Below, one piece after another: positions 26,567 through 37,597 of a stretch of DNA of 64,000 nucleotides. The notes under the pieces are model-generated. The model saw only the letters and a program-made list of their open reading frames with translations, searched no databases and was not told the DNA's origin. The DNA comes from Leucobacter insecticola (GTDB lineage: Bacteria > Actinomycetota > Actinomycetes > Actinomycetales > Microbacteriaceae). The stretch is from positions 2,046,001-2,110,000 of the forward strand of contig NZ_CP049934.1 of assembly GCF_011382965.1 (NCBI RefSeq). The letters are read 5' to 3'. Numbering within the stretch: position 1 is the stretch's first letter; each line of letters starts with the position of its first letter. The position numbers were made by a program, and so were the translations under genes.

Positions 26567-27481
26567 TTAGCCGCGCATGAGTTCAACGAGGCGGTGAGCC
26601 GCCCGCGGCACCTCGTCGTTGATAATGATCTCGTCGAACTCTTCCGCAGAGGCAAGCTCAACCTTGGCGGTTTCCAAGCGCCTGCTGCGTTCTTCTTCAC
26701 CTTCGGTGCCGCGCCCGACAAGTCGATTCACGAGCTCCTCCCAAGAAGGCGGGGTGAGGAAAACGAGACGAGCCTCAGGCATGCTCGCTCGCACTTGACG
26801 GGCACCCTGCAGGTCAATCTCAAGCAGCATGGGTTCACCATTCGCGGCGGCCTCGAGGACGGGCCCGCGCGGCGTCCCGTACCGGTGGCTGTTATGCACG
26901 GTCGCCCATTCGAGCAGTTCATCCGTGGCAAGCATCCGATCAAAACGCTCATCGTCGACAAAGAAATAGTGCTGGCCCTCAACCTCGCCGGGTCTCGGAG
27001 CGCGGGTCGTCACGGACACCGATAACTTCACCCCGGGGAAGTGTTCGCGGATATAGGCAGCCACTGTCCCTTTTCCCACGGCAGTCGGACCGGCGAGCAC
27101 CGTAAGCGGTGGCCGGTTGTGCGTCGAAGCGACGCCGAGGCGTTCCCGCACAAAATTGGTGAGACGCTGCCGCTGGAATTTGCCGAGCCCACCAAGGCGC
27201 TTACGCTCAGATATCTTGAGCTGATCGAGGATCCGCGCAAGTTTCACCTCGCCGATTGCGGGCAGAGCGAGCAGAAAATCGGTGATGCGGAGCGTCGCTG
27301 CAGGGGTGTTCGTCTCAAGAGACTGCTCAAGCACCTTCAGCGGCGAAAGCTCACCGCTTCGCAGCTTCTGCTTCAGTTCTGCACGTGCACGCCGGGCAGC
27401 GATCGCGGCCCGGTTTGCTGCAACACGGTCAACTTCGGGCATGACGAATTGCGCTGTGTTCTTCGCGTGCTGCTCACTCAT
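26567..27481 (-). CDS. gmk: Guanylate kinase fused to an N-terminal actinobacterial integration host factor domain
   Basis: The C-terminal 190 residues are guanylate kinase (GMP + ATP to GDP + ADP). The P-loop is [13 protein letters not shown], the GMP site includes [20 protein letters not shown], and the lid region has [17 protein letters not shown]. The first 110 or so residues match the actinobacterial integration host factor (mIHF): [39 protein letters not shown] and [14 protein letters not shown]. In mycobacteria mihF and gmk are separate neighbouring genes, so this is a fusion of adjacent genes. The frame is continuous with no break. ATG 27481 is chosen because GAGGA stands six bases upstream; ATG 27493 is an alternative. 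It lies 46 bases after pyrF. Confidence 0.92.
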   Translation of the reverse strand: MSEQHAKNTAQFVMPEVDRVAANRAAIAARRARAELKQKLRSGELSPLKVLEQSLETNTPAATLRITDFLLALPAIGEVKLARILDQLKISERKRLGGLGKFQRQRLTNFVRERLGVASTHNRPPLTVLAGPTAVGKGTVAAYIREHFPGVKLSVSVTTRAPRPGEVEGQHYFFVDDERFDRMLATDELLEWATVHNSHRYGTPRGPVLEAAANGEPMLLEIDLQGARQVRASMPEARLVFLTPPSWEELVNRLVGRGTEGEEERSRRLETAKVELASAEEFDEIIINDEVPRAAHRLVELMRG

Positions 27482-27527
27482 TCGTGTCCTCATGTCTCTC
27501 GTTCACTCACACCGTACTCTCACGAGT

Positions 27528-28391
27528 TCAGACTGCCTGGGGAACCAACGCCTTCGCAATAGTATCCGAACGCCTTCGGACACGCTCAGCGAGCCCGTCG
27601 CTTCCACCCGTCAGCACACTGCGCGACTCATTCGCGAGCAGCGCCCAACCGAGACCACCGAAAGTCTCCGCCGCATTCTCAATACTCGCACCCTGATGCC
27701 CGAAGCCGGGGGCGAGTACCGGGATGGCTGGGCTGGCCGGGGGCAGCGTCACATCGATGCCGAAGTCCGCGAGCGTCAGCGTCGCACCCAGCACGACGCC
27801 GACGGAGTTAACGTGGTTGTCGTGCGGAGACGTGAACGCCACGGCGTCCTCCACCATCGCCTGCGCAACGGTGCGTCCGTCTTCGCGCACGGCGCGCTGC
27901 ACCTCGCGGGCCTCGGGATTCGAGGTCGCAGCGAGCACAAACATGCCCTTGCCGTGCTCGCGAATCAGCTTAAAGGCTCCGGAGAGGCTGCCAAAGCCCT
28001 GGTAAGCCGCAACCGTCATCGCGTCAGCTTCAAGCGGCGATCCCGGACTCAGCCACGCCTCCGCGTAGGCGGCGAAGCTGGATCCGATATCACCGCGCTT
28101 CACGTCGGCAATGACCAGCAGCCCGGCCTCGCGCGCGTCAGCTAGCACCCGTTCGAGCGCCACGAAGCCGGCGGATCCAAACCGCTCGAAGAACGCGATC
28201 TGCGGTTTCACGCACGCCGCGACACCGGCCGCTGCCGCGACGACATCGCGTCCCATGCGCTCGGCCCCTGCAGGATCGTTTCCGAGTCCCCACTCGGCGA
28301 GCAACGGAGCGTGAGGATCAATTCCCACGCACAGGTGCCGTTTCGCGGCAAATTCCGCGCCCAGACGTTGCGAGAAGTTCCGTGCGGTCAT
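27528..28391 (-). CDS. pyrF: Orotidine 5'-phosphate decarboxylase PyrF
   Basis: This enzyme decarboxylates OMP to UMP, the last step of UMP synthesis. It is the longer type of 287 residues common in Actinobacteria. The catalytic Lys/Asp array is in LLVIADVKRGDIGSSF, the substrate-binding start in CVGIDPHAPLLAEWG, and a late phosphate loop in PVLAPGFGHQGA. The ATG comes 2 bases after the carB stop, so it is translated as part of the pyrimidine operon. Confidence 0.95.
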   Translation of the reverse strand: MTARNFSQRLGAEFAAKRHLCVGIDPHAPLLAEWGLGNDPAGAERMGRDVVAAAAGVAACVKPQIAFFERFGSAGFVALERVLADAREAGLLVIADVKRGDIGSSFAAYAEAWLSPGSPLEADAMTVAAYQGFGSLSGAFKLIREHGKGMFVLAATSNPEAREVQRAVREDGRTVAQAMVEDAVAFTSPHDNHVNSVGVVLGATLTLADFGIDVTLPPASPAIPVLAPGFGHQGASIENAAETFGGLGWALLANESRSVLTGGSDGLAERVRRRSDTIAKALVPQAV

Positions 28392-28393
28392 GG

Positions 28394-31300
28394 TCAGCTG
28401 GCCGCCGAACCCGATGCGGCCAACGCTGTGGCACGATCCGTCGCGTACTCCTGCAGCGACTTCACCTCGAAACCCGCGCTCTGCGCCGAAATCGCGCCCA
28501 CGGCGGCTGAAAGCTCCGAAATCGTGGTGAAGATCGGCTTATCCGCCGCGACAGCGGCCGCACGGATCTCGTATCCGTCGGCGCGTGCGTCGCTTCCCGA
28601 GCCCGACGGCGTGTTGATGATCATGTCGACCTTACCGCCGTTGATGAGATCAACAATCGTCGCACCCTCGCCGTGCGTCGAATGCTTGCGCACCGTGGTC
28701 GAGCGAATACCGTTTCGCGCGAGCACCACTTGAGTGCCCTGCGTGGCGAGCAGTTCGTAGCCGAGTTCCCGCAGGCGCAGCGCCGGCAGCACCAGCGAAC
28801 GCTTGTCGCGGTCGGCGACCGAGAGGAACACCGTGCCTGAGGTCGGCAGCTCGCTTCCGGCAGCTGACTGGCTCTTCGCGAACGCTGTCGGGAAGTCGCG
28901 ATCCATACCCATGACCTCGCCAGTGGAGCGCATCTCCGGCCCAAGCAGCGAGTCAACAACGAGCCCTTCGTGGGTGCGGAAGCGCTTGAACGGCAGCACC
29001 GCCTCCTTCACCGCGATCGGTGAATCGATCGGTGCACGCGAACCGTCGCGCTCGGGCAGCAGCCCCAGCTCGATGAGCTGCTGAATGCTCTCCCCCGCCA
29101 TCACGCGCGAGGCGGCCTTGGCGAGCGGGATCCCGAGCGCCTTCGACACGAAGGGCACCGTGCGCGAGGCACGCGGGTTCGCCTCCAGTACGTACAGCAC
29201 TCCCTGGGCGATGGCGAATTGCACGTTGAGAAGTCCTCGCACACCGATTCCCGCAGCGATTCCACGCGTCGCCTCACGCACTCGGTTGATCTGCTCGTGA
29301 CCGAGCGTCACCGGCGGCAGCGTGCAACTGGAATCACCCGAGTGCACACCGGCCTCTTCGATGTGTTCCATGATGCCGCCGACATACAGCTGCTCACCGT
29401 CGTAGAGTGCGTCAACGTCGATTTCGATGGCATCGTCAAGGAATCGGTCAACGAGCAGCGGGTGCCCGGGGCCGACGAGGGCGTGCCCCTCGATACGCTC
29501 AAAGTAGCCGTGCAGCGAATCCGTGTCGTAGACGATCTCCATGCCGCGGCCGCCCAGCACGAAGGAGGGGCGCACGAGCACCGGGTAGCCGATCTCCTCG
29601 GCGACGCGGATCGCGCCCTCTTTGTCGATCGCGGTGCCGTTGCGCGGCGAGGCGAGGCCTGCCTGCTCCAGAATCCCCGAGAACGCACCCCGTTCTTCGG
29701 CGAGATCAATCGCCTCGGGGGTGGTGCCGAGGATCGGGATCCCCGCGTCCTTGAGCGGCTGTGCAAGCCCGAGCGCGGTCTGTCCACCCAGCTGCACAAC
29801 GACCCCGAGAAGCGTGCCAGAGGCCTGCTCGGCGTGAATCACCTCGAGCACGTCCTCAAGCGTCAGCGGCTCAAAGTAGAGGCGATCGCTGGTGTCGTAG
29901 TCGGTTGAGACCGTCTCAGGGTTGCAGTTGATCATGATCGTCTCGTAGCCCGCTTCAGACAGCGCAAACGAGGCGTGCACGCAGGAGTAATCAAACTCAA
30001 CACCCTGGCCGATGCGGTTCGGGCCAGAGCCAAGGATCACGACCTTTTTGCGGTCAGAGGGAGTGACCTCGGTCTCCTGATCGTAGGAGGAGTAGTGGTA
30101 GGGGGTTAGCGCCGGGAACTCCCCGCGCAGGTGTCAACGGTCTTGTAGACCGGACGCAGGCCGAGCCCGTGCCGGAGCCCTCGCACCTCAGACTCGGAGA
30201 CACCGCGAATCGCGGCGATCTGCACGTCGGAGAAGCCGTGGTCTTTTGCTTCGCGGATCACTTCGTGGCTGAGCATCGGCGCCGTCCGGATCCTCTCGGC
30301 GACCTCGTTAATAAGCACGATCTGATCGAGGAACCACGGATCTATCGCGGTCGCCGCGTACACCTGTTCCACGCTCGCGCCGAGGCGGAGCGCCTGCTGC
30401 ACGTCGACGATCCGGCCGTCGGTGGGTCGGCCGATCGTCGCGAGCAGATCATCGACAGAGCGCTTCTCTTCATCCCAGTGGAACGAGCTGCCCCGCTTTT
30501 CGAGCGAGCGCAGCGCCTTCTGCAGCGCGGTGGTGAAGTTGCGGCCGATCGCCATCGCCTCACCCACGGATTTCATCGTGGTGGTCAGCGTGTCGTCTGC
30601 GGCGGGGAATTTCTCAAACGCGAAGCGCGGAGCTTTGACGACCACATAATCGATGGTCGGTTCGAAGCTTGCCGGGGTCTTCTGTGTGATGTCGTTCGGG
30701 ATCTCGTCGAGACGGTAGCCGAGGGCCAGCTTCGCGGCGATCTTCGCAATCGGGAAGCCGGTAGCCTTCGACGCGAGGGCCGACGACCGCGAGACGCGCG
30801 GGTTCATCTCGATGACGATGATGCGGCCGGTCTTCGGATCGATCGCGTACTGGATGTTGCAGCCGCCGGTATCGACGCCGACGCGACGGATGATGTCGAT
30901 GCCGATGTCTCGCAGCTTCTGGAACTCGCGGTCGGTCAGCGTCAGCGCGGGCGCCACCGTGATCGAATCACCCGTGTGCACACCTACCGCATCGACGTTT
31001 TCGATCGAGCACACGACAACGGTGTTGTCAGAGGTATCGCGCATCAGTTCAAGCTCGTACTCTTTCCAGCCGAGGATCGACTCTTCGAGGAGCACCTCGG
31101 TGGTCGGGCTGTAGTGCAGGCCGTCGCCGACGATTCGCACCAGTTCTTCTTCGGTGTAAGCGAAGCCCGAGCCGAGGCCGCCCATGGTGTACGAGGGGCG
31201 CACGACGAGCGGGTAGCCCAGATCCTTCGCGAACTCCTTGGCTTCTTCGAGCGTGTGCGCGATGTGTGACCTGGCAACGTCGGCACCCGACTCGATGACC

Positions 31301-31704
31301 AGGTCTTTGAAGATCTGGCGGTCCTCACCGCGCTGGATCGCCTCGACCTTTGCGCCGATCAACTCAACATTGTGCTTGGCGAGGATGCCCTTGTCGTGCA
31401 ACTCGATCGCCGCATTGAGGGCGGTCTGGCCGCCGAGGGTGGGCAGAATCGCGTCGGGCTTTTCCTTGATAATGATCGATTCGATCACCTCGGAGGTGAT
31501 CGGTTCGACGTAGGTGGCGTCGGCGAAATCCGGGTCGGTCATGATCGTCGCGGGGTTTGAGTTGACGAGGATGACGCGCACACCCTCCTCGCGCAGCACG
31601 CGACAGGCTTGGGTGCCTGAGTAGTCAAACTCGCACGCCTGACCGATGACGATCGGGCCTGAGCCGATGACGAGAACTGAATTGATGTCTGAGCGCTTGG
31701 GCAT
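28394..31704 (-). CDS. carB: Carbamoyl-phosphate synthase large subunit CarB, frame broken in the middle
   Basis: CarB makes carbamoyl phosphate from bicarbonate, ammonia (from CarA) and two ATP, feeding pyrimidine and arginine synthesis. The first half opens [20 protein letters not shown] and runs through the first ATP-grasp domain to [10 protein letters not shown]. The second half resumes with [20 protein letters not shown] and the second ATP-grasp, ending in the MGS-like allosteric domain ([18 protein letters not shown]). Adding one C to the run at 30121-30124 joins them ([20 protein letters not shown]) into 1103 residues, the usual size. The start lies 4 bases after carA, whose end supplies an AGGAGG site. 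Confidence 0.95.
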
Positions 31705-31708
31705 CTGC

Positions 31709-32920
31709 TTAGGCCTCCTGGGCGTGAGCGCCGGTCGAATTGGCGGAGCGGTTCGCAACCAGCTCGCGGAATCTGTCGAAAAGGTAAAAGGCATCGTGCG
31801 GGCCTGCCGCGGCCTCGGGGTGATACTGCACGGAGAATGCGGGAATATCGAGGCATTCAAGCCCCTCAACCACCTGATCGTTCAGGCTGTAGTGGCTGAC
31901 CTGCACACGGCCGAACCCGGCCGGTGACTGCGATTCGCCCTCGATGGGCACGTCCACGGCAAAGCCGTGGTTCTGCGCGGTGATCTCGACCCGCCCGGTG
32001 CGCTTGTCGAGCACCGGCTGGTTGATGCCGCGGTGCCCGAACGGCAGCTTGTAGGTGTCGAAGCCGAGCGCACGCCCGAGCAGCTGGTTTCCAAAGCAGA
32101 TCCCGAAGTACGGAATCCCCTCGCGCAGCATCTCCTGCAGCAGCGCCACCTGCGCATCAGAGGCCGCCGGATCGCCGGGACCGTTCGAGTAGAAAAGCGC
32201 ATCCGGTTTGGTTGCCCGAATGTCCTCGGCCGTGCTGGTTGCGGGGAGAACCGCAACATCGAAGCCGTGTTCCGCGAGGTACTGCACCGTCGCCCGCTTG
32301 ATGCCGAGGTCGAGCACCGCAATCGTGCCGACGCGCTCGACACCGTCTGCGACGGGCACGCGGTAGGCCTCGGGAGTGGTGACCTCGCCGGAGAGGTTCT
32401 TACCCGCCATACTGGGCTGCGAGCGAACGAGCTGCAGCTGATCCGCCTCTGAAAGATCAAGCGCTTCCCCGGAGAACACCCCGCCCCGCATGGCGCCAGC
32501 GTCGCGGATCCGGCGGGTCACCGCCCGCGTGTCAATCCCGTGGATACCGACGACACCGTCAGCCACCAGATCCTCGTCGAGCGAACGCTCGGCACGGAAG
32601 TTCGATACGCGGCGAGCGGGATCCCGCACGATGAACCCGGCAACCCAGATCTTGCGCGACTCCATGTCGGTATCGTTGACGCCCGTGTTCCCGATGTGCG
32701 GCGCGGTCATCAGCACGATCTGGCCGGCATAGGACGGATCGGTGAGGGTCTCTTGATAGCCGGTCATCCCGGTCGAAAACACCACCTCGCCGAGGCTCTG
32801 GCCGGTCGCCCCGTATGCGCGACCGGCGAAACGGCTGCCATCTTCAAGGACCAGTACCGCGGCGCCGGTGGGTACGGCAGATGCCGGGGGCACCGTCACT
32901 TCGCTCGTATTCGTGGTCAC
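31709..32920 (-). CDS. carA: Carbamoyl-phosphate synthase small subunit CarA
   Basis: This is the glutaminase subunit that supplies ammonia to CarB; 403 residues. The N-terminal domain begins [20 protein letters not shown]. The class I amidotransferase nucleophile is in [16 protein letters not shown], and the His/Glu pair in [20 protein letters not shown]. Its start overlaps the end of the upstream membrane-protein gene by 4 bases, showing tight coupling within the pyr operon. Confidence 0.96.
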   Translation of the reverse strand: MTTNTSEVTVPPASAVPTGAAVLVLEDGSRFAGRAYGATGQSLGEVVFSTGMTGYQETLTDPSYAGQIVLMTAPHIGNTGVNDTDMESRKIWVAGFIVRDPARRVSNFRAERSLDEDLVADGVVGIHGIDTRAVTRRIRDAGAMRGGVFSGEALDLSEADQLQLVRSQPSMAGKNLSGEVTTPEAYRVPVADGVERVGTIAVLDLGIKRATVQYLAEHGFDVAVLPATSTAEDIRATKPDALFYSNGPGDPAASDAQVALLQEMLREGIPYFGICFGNQLLGRALGFDTYKLPFGHRGINQPVLDKRTGRVEITAQNHGFAVDVPIEGESQSPAGFGRVQVSHYSLNDQVVEGLECLDIPAFSVQYHPEAAAGPHDAFYLFDRFRELVANRSANSTGAHAQEA

Positions 32921-33468
32921 GCTTCCTCCTGGGTCGTGTCTGTGCTTGCTTCGTCTGTGCTTGCTTCGTCTGTAAGGGTCTCGATCGCTCGTGAGAAAGC
33001 GATCTGATCTTCGCTGTTGGTGAATCGGAAACTCGATTCAACGATCAGGTCGATGTCGTGCTCGGGGCGCGGTTCCCACAGCAGCAGCGACAGGCCATCG
33101 CGTTCGACGACCTTGCCAATGCGGCCACTTGCGGTGTCGGTGCCGCGCAGCTGCGCGGTCGGCACGTGAACCGCGGGTTCACCGGTCACAGCTATGGTGA
33201 CGCCGTCTTGTCGCACGGTCACCTCCGCAAAGCCTTTGTACCGCAGTCCCGGGATCGCCACGCGCTCGAGCGGAGCACCCAGCGGCGTGGTTGATACGTA
33301 GCTCACCCGGGGAAACTCCGCGAGGATCTCACCCTGCAGCTCGGGGACGCTGCTCAACCGGTAACTATCTTCACCGCGGCGTCGCCTGCCGCGCCAGGCG
33401 ATCCACATGCCGATCAGCGCTAGGGCCGCGATCGACGCCATAAGGATGGCGAAAGAGGTGCGGCTCAC
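32917..33468 (-). CDS. Membrane-anchored protein of the pyrC-carA interval
   Basis: This 183-residue protein has one N-terminal membrane helix ([20 protein letters not shown]), then an RGRRRRG basic stretch and a globular beta-rich domain. Actinobacteria regularly carry one such gene between pyrC and carA (Rv1382 holds this place in M. tuberculosis); its role is unknown. The tail [18 protein letters not shown] contains a duplicated 15-base unit (32939-32968). It overlaps both neighbours by 4 bases. Confidence 0.8.
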   Translation of the reverse strand: MSRTSFAILMASIAALALIGMWIAWRGRRRRGEDSYRLSSVPELQGEILAEFPRVSYVSTTPLGAPLERVAIPGLRYKGFAEVTVRQDGVTIAVTGEPAVHVPTAQLRGTDTASGRIGKVVERDGLSLLLWEPRPEHDIDLIVESSFRFTNSEDQIAFSRAIETLTDEASTDEASTDTTQEEA

Positions 33469-34864
33469 AGCTCGTCACCACGAGACTGCGCAACGACGAG
33501 AGCGGCGGCGGCCACGGCGTCCGGGCTGACCAGCTCACCGTCGTCGAGAGTGAGGTAGCCGTGTCGGATCGTGTAGGCGACACGGCCCGGCAGCTCCATC
33601 CCGAGATAGGGTGAGTTGACGCTCATGCCGCGCAGGTCGCTGAGACGAAACTCGCTCGAGCCGCGCGGGTCGATGAGCACCAGGTCCGCAATTTGGCCGA
33701 CGCGCAGTGCCTCTGGGTGCCCCTCAAGCAGGCCGATCTGTGCGGGCCGGTGCGAGAGCAGCGTTTCAAGCTCTGCCCAGCTCGCATGTCCCTCTCGAAT
33801 GAGGGTCAGCAGGGCGATGGGGAGAGCCGATTCGAGGCCGACCATGCCGAAAGCGGCCTGATCCCACTCACACTCCTTCGCCTCCACCGGGTGCGGTGCG
33901 TGGTCCGTCGCGATGATGTCGATGATCCCGTCCGCGACGGCCTGGCGGAGCGCCCGCACATCGCTGTCGCGACGCAGCGGCGGATTGACCTTGTAGCGGG
34001 CGTCGTAGCTGCGCGCGAGTTCCTCGGTGAGGATCAGGTGGTGGGGTGTCACCTCGGCGGTGACGTTCACCCCCCGGGCCTTCGCCCAGCGGATCACCTC
34101 GACCGATCCTGCGGTGGAGAGGTGGCAGATGTGAAGCCTCGCCCCAATGTGCTCCGCGAGCAGCACGTCGCGGGCGATGATGGATTCCTCGGCGACCGCC
34201 GGCCAGCCCTTGAGACCCAACTCGCTGGAGAGCGCGCCCTCGTTCATCTGCGCACCCTCGGTGAGGCGCGGATCCTGCGCGTGCTGCGCGATGACCCCAC
34301 CAAAGGTCGTCACGTATTCGAGCGCGCGGCGCATCAACAGCGGGTCGTGCACGCATTTGCCGTCATCTGAGAACACGCGCACCTGCGCGCGCGACTGCGC
34401 CATCGCGCCGATCTCGCTGAGGCGTTCCCCCGCTAGATCCTCGGTCACGGCGCCGATCGGACGGACCGTGGCGTAGCCCGCAGCGTCGCCAAGTGTCTGC
34501 ACCTGCTCCACGACGCCGGCCGTGTCGGCGACGGGCAGCGTGTTCGCCATCGCAAACACGCTCGTAAACCCGCCTTTGGCTGCGGCGCGCGTGCCAGTGA
34601 GCACGGTCTCCGACTGCTCCCCGCCGGGCTCGCGCAGGTGGGTGTGGAGATCGACGAGACCCGTCATCGCGACGAGACCGTCTGCCTCAATGACCTGCTC
34701 ACCCTCGCGCGCCTCAAGCCCGGTCCCGCGCTCGGAGATCCGCCCCCGGACACCCGCAGGTCGATCTTCTCAGCACTCTCGACAGCGGCCCCGCGCTCGG
34801 TCAGTTCAGCTGCGAGCCGCACCCCGCGGATCAGGATGTCGGGGTTCGTGTGGTGGTGGCTCAT
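33465..34864 (-). CDS. pyrC: Dihydroorotase PyrC, frame broken near the 5' end
   Basis: This amidohydrolase cyclises carbamoyl aspartate to dihydroorotate. The N terminus ([20 protein letters not shown] through IDLRVSGG) is in one frame. The body, from [20 protein letters not shown], is in another, and adding one C to the run at 34743-34747 joins them into 466 residues. The metal motif [16 protein letters not shown] (HxH) is intact, as are [15 protein letters not shown] and [14 protein letters not shown]. The start shares ATGA with the pyrB stop. A start inside the second frame would lose the first strands of the barrel-associated sandwich domain. Confidence 0.92.
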
Positions 34865-35817
34865 GCGGTGTCTCCTCGTTCGCCGGAAAGCAGTAGGTAC
34901 AGGGCGGCCATGCGCACGGATACGCCGTTCGTGACTTGCTCGAGCACCGTTGAACGCGCCGAATCGGCGGCGCCCGAAGAAATCTCGAGGCCACGATTCA
35001 TCGGCCCGGGATGCATGATGATGGTGCGATCCGCAAGCCCCGCCGCGCGGGCGTCGTTGAAGCCCCAGTTGCGCGCATACTCGCGCTCGTTCGGGAAGAA
35101 CGCGGCGTGCATGCGCTCGGATTGGATCCTGAGCATCATCACCACGTCAGGCTGTTCGCGCCGGATTGCATCGTCGAGCGAGTGGTGCACCGTGACCGGC
35201 CAGGTGCGAGCTCCATAGGGCAGCAGGGTCTCGGGGGCGACGAAGCTGACCGCCGCGCCGAGAGTGGTCAACAGCCACAAATTTGAGCGTGCGACGCGCG
35301 AGTGCGCGATATCGCCGACGATCACCACTGAGGTGCCATCGAGGTCGCGGCCGCGGCTGTCGTCCCCGAAGAGGCGGCGGCGCATTGTGAAGGCGTCGAG
35401 CAGGGCCTGCGTGGGGTGTTCGTGCGTGCCGTCGCCTGCGTTCAATACGCCCGCGTCGATCCAGCCGCTTGAGGCCAGCATTGCGGGCGCACCGGATGCC
35501 GGATGCCGGATCACCACCCCGTCCGCGCCGAGGGCCTGCAGTGTCTGCGCGGTGTCTTTCAACGACTCGCCCTTCGAGACCGAGGATCCCTTGGCGCTGA
35601 AGTTGATGACGTCGGCAGACAGGCGTTTTGCCGCGGCCTCGAAGGAAATGCGGGTGCGCGTCGAATCCTCGTAGAACAGATTGACGACGGTCTTGCCGCG
35701 CAGCGTTGGGAGTTTCTTCACTTCGCGCTGCTGCGTCGCCGACATGTCTTCGGCGGTATCGAGGATCAGGATCGCGTCGTCTTTTGAGAGCGTCTTCGTG
35801 TCGAGCAGGTGCCTCAT
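34861..35817 (-). CDS. pyrB: Aspartate carbamoyltransferase catalytic subunit PyrB
   Basis: This enzyme transfers carbamoyl to aspartate, the committed step of pyrimidine synthesis. Its 318 residues show the carbamoyl phosphate motif [16 protein letters not shown], the loop HPASGAP, and [14 protein letters not shown]. No pyrI regulatory chain is nearby, so it should be the unregulated trimeric type. It overlaps pyrR and pyrC by 4 bases each. Confidence 0.96.
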   Translation of the reverse strand: MRHLLDTKTLSKDDAILILDTAEDMSATQQREVKKLPTLRGKTVVNLFYEDSTRTRISFEAAAKRLSADVINFSAKGSSVSKGESLKDTAQTLQALGADGVVIRHPASGAPAMLASSGWIDAGVLNAGDGTHEHPTQALLDAFTMRRRLFGDDSRGRDLDGTSVVIVGDIAHSRVARSNLWLLTTLGAAVSFVAPETLLPYGARTWPVTVHHSLDDAIRREQPDVVMMLRIQSERMHAAFFPNEREYARNWGFNDARAAGLADRTIIMHPGPMNRGLEISSGAADSARSTVLEQVTNGVSVRMAALYLLLSGERGDTA

Positions 35818-36344
35818 GAAATCGTCACCGCGTCTTCCCCGTCGAGTTCTTGGAGGCGCACCGAGATGCGCTCGTGCTTCGCACTCGGCAGGTTCTTGCC
35901 GATGTAGTCGGCGCGGATCGGCAGCTCACGATGACCGCGATCGATGAGCGCGGCGAGCCGCACGGAAGTGGGGCGGCCGTGATCCCCCAGCGCGTCGAGC
36001 GCGGCCCGCACCGTGCGGCCGGAGTAAAGAACGTCATCTACCAGTACGACCGTCGCGCCGTCGATCCCGGTGACCGGCATCTCCGTGGGCAACGGGGCCC
36101 TCGTTGGCTGCCGGGCGAGATCGTCACGGTACAGCGTCACGTCGAGACTGCCGACGGGCACCTCAATGCCCTCGATGCGGGAGATGGTGTCGGCAATGCG
36201 CTGCGCGAGAAGGCTTCCCCGCGTCGGGATGCCGATGAGGACCAGGCCGTCGACGCCCTTATTGGCCTCGATGATTTCGTGCGAGATTCGGGTCAGTGCC
36301 CGCGAAATCTCGGCGCTTTCGAGCACCGTTCGCGTTTCCGTCAT
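35814..36344 (-). CDS. pyrR: Bifunctional pyr operon regulator / uracil phosphoribosyltransferase PyrR
   Basis: PyrR binds the pyr mRNA when UMP or UTP is high and shuts off the operon; it also has uracil phosphoribosyltransferase activity. The 176 residues contain the PRPP-binding loop [20 protein letters not shown] and the N-terminal [11 protein letters not shown]. It is the first gene of pyrR-pyrB-pyrC-(membrane protein)-carA-carB-pyrF-gmk. The target site lies in its own leader, just upstream. Confidence 0.95.
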   Translation of the reverse strand: MTETRTVLESAEISRALTRISHEIIEANKGVDGLVLIGIPTRGSLLAQRIADTISRIEGIEVPVGSLDVTLYRDDLARQPTRAPLPTEMPVTGIDGATVVLVDDVLYSGRTVRAALDALGDHGRPTSVRLAALIDRGHRELPIRADYIGKNLPSAKHERISVRLQELDGEDAVTIS

Positions 36345-36383
36345 TCCGAGCCCCCCTTCTCCGCCTCACGGGACGGAAGTTAA
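36345..36383 (-). promoter_or_regulatory. PyrR-binding hairpin over the pyrR ribosome binding site
   Basis: On the minus strand the leader reads CTTTAACTTCCG, then TCCCGTGAGGCGG, then AGAAGGGGGG ahead of the ATG. This matches the actinobacterial PyrR binding loop (conserved GTGAGG core between CCG and CGG arms), in which the stem takes in part of the Shine-Dalgarno sequence. By analogy with the mycobacterial case, PyrR bound to this hairpin would block translation of the operon. No separate transcription attenuator is visible. Confidence 0.75.
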
Positions 36384-36477
36384 AGAAGTGCTGATGTACC
36401 GCATGCAAGTCTAGCGCATGATTCCGGGCCGATCTCGCGCGGTTTGCGCCGTTCGCGAGCCCGCCAAGGGACCGCTT

Positions 36478-36894
36478 CTACGCCTTCGCGTGATCCGCGA
36501 TCTTGCCGAGAACACCGTTGACGAAACGACTTGAATCCTCTGTGGAATAGTCCTTCGCGAGTTCCACGGCCTCGTCGATGGCGACGGCTGCGGGCACCTC
36601 CTCGTTGTAGAGGATCTCCCAAGCCGCGACCCGCAGCAGCGCCCGGTCGATGTTCGGCATCCGTTCCAAGGTCCACCCAAGCGCATAGCTGGAGATCAAC
36701 TCGTCGATCTCTTCGCGATGATCCGTCACGCCGTCGACAATTTCGCGCGCATACATCCACGATGCCGCGCGATCCGGCTCCGTCGCCGCACGCTTCGACT
36801 CGGCGTGCAGGATGTCGAAGATCGGAACATCGCGCACGTCGGCCTGGAACAGCATGTCGAGCGCGCGCTTGCGGGCCTTCGTTCGTGCTGACAC
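36478..36894 (-). CDS. nusB: Transcription antitermination factor NusB
   Basis: NusB pairs with NusE/S10 to bind boxA in ribosomal RNA leaders and prevent premature termination. The 138-residue all-helical protein begins MSARTKARKRALDMLFQADV and ends AVELAKDYSTEDSSRFVNGV followed by LGKIADHAKA, all typical. It lies 9 bases after efp on the same strand. A 133-base gap, holding the PyrR site and presumably the pyr promoter, separates it from pyrR. Confidence 0.95.
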   Translation of the reverse strand: MSARTKARKRALDMLFQADVRDVPIFDILHAESKRAATEPDRAASWMYAREIVDGVTDHREEIDELISSYALGWTLERMPNIDRALLRVAAWEILYNEEVPAAVAIDEAVELAKDYSTEDSSRFVNGVLGKIADHAKA

Positions 36895-36903
36895 GTAGGC
36901 GGA

Positions 36904-37467
36904 CTAGTCGTTGACGCGGCCGAGGTATTCACCCGTGCGGGTGTCAACCTTGACCTTCGTTCCGGTTTCGAGGAACAACGGCACCTGGATCTCGGCACCG
37001 GTCTCGACGGTCGCCGGCTTGGTGCCACCCGTGGAGCGGTCGCCCTGCAGTCCGGGCTCGGTGTAGGTCACCTCGAGCACGACGGACGGCGGCATCTCCA
37101 AGTAGAGCGGCTCCCCCTCGTGCAGGGCAATCTGCACCTGCTGGCTCTCAAGCATGTACTTGGACGCGTCGCCCACGACGACCGCGGAAACCGTGATCTG
37201 GTCGTAGTCAGTCTGATCCATGAAGACGAAGTCGGCGCCGTCTTGGTAGAGGTACTGGAAGTCGCGGCGATCGACGTTTGCCGTCTCGATCTTTGCGCCC
37301 GCGTTGTAGGTCTTGTCGATGATCTTGCCGGAGACCACGTTCTTCTGCTTGGTGCGCACGAAGGCGCCACCCTTGCCGGGCTTTACGTGCTGAAACTCGA
37401 CGACGCTCCAGAGCTGGCCCGCCTCCTTGATGACAGTGCCGTTCTTAATATCGTTTGAGGTTGCCAT
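36904..37467 (-). CDS. efp: Translation elongation factor P
   Basis: EF-P relieves ribosomes stalled at proline runs. The 187 residues show domain [21 protein letters not shown], the modification-loop Lys in KPGKGGAF, and the C-terminal signature [18 protein letters not shown]. It is followed by nusB. In many Actinobacteria efp directly follows aroB/aroQ; here aroB lies 12 kb away, past an accessory block. Confidence 0.96.
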   Translation of the reverse strand: MATSNDIKNGTVIKEAGQLWSVVEFQHVKPGKGGAFVRTKQKNVVSGKIIDKTYNAGAKIETANVDRRDFQYLYQDGADFVFMDQTDYDQITVSAVVVGDASKYMLESQQVQIALHEGEPLYLEMPPSVVLEVTYTEPGLQGDRSTGGTKPATVETGAEIQVPLFLETGTKVKVDTRTGEYLGRVND

Positions 37468-37597
37468 GCGGGGGTTTCTCCGAGTTTCTGTCGTTCAAGT
37501 TCGATCGCGGGATCGCGCCCACCCATCTTAGCGGGTCGAGGCTGCGGTTCCCGGAGAATCTGACGAACCGAACGTGGAACAGCGTAGGATCACGAGC

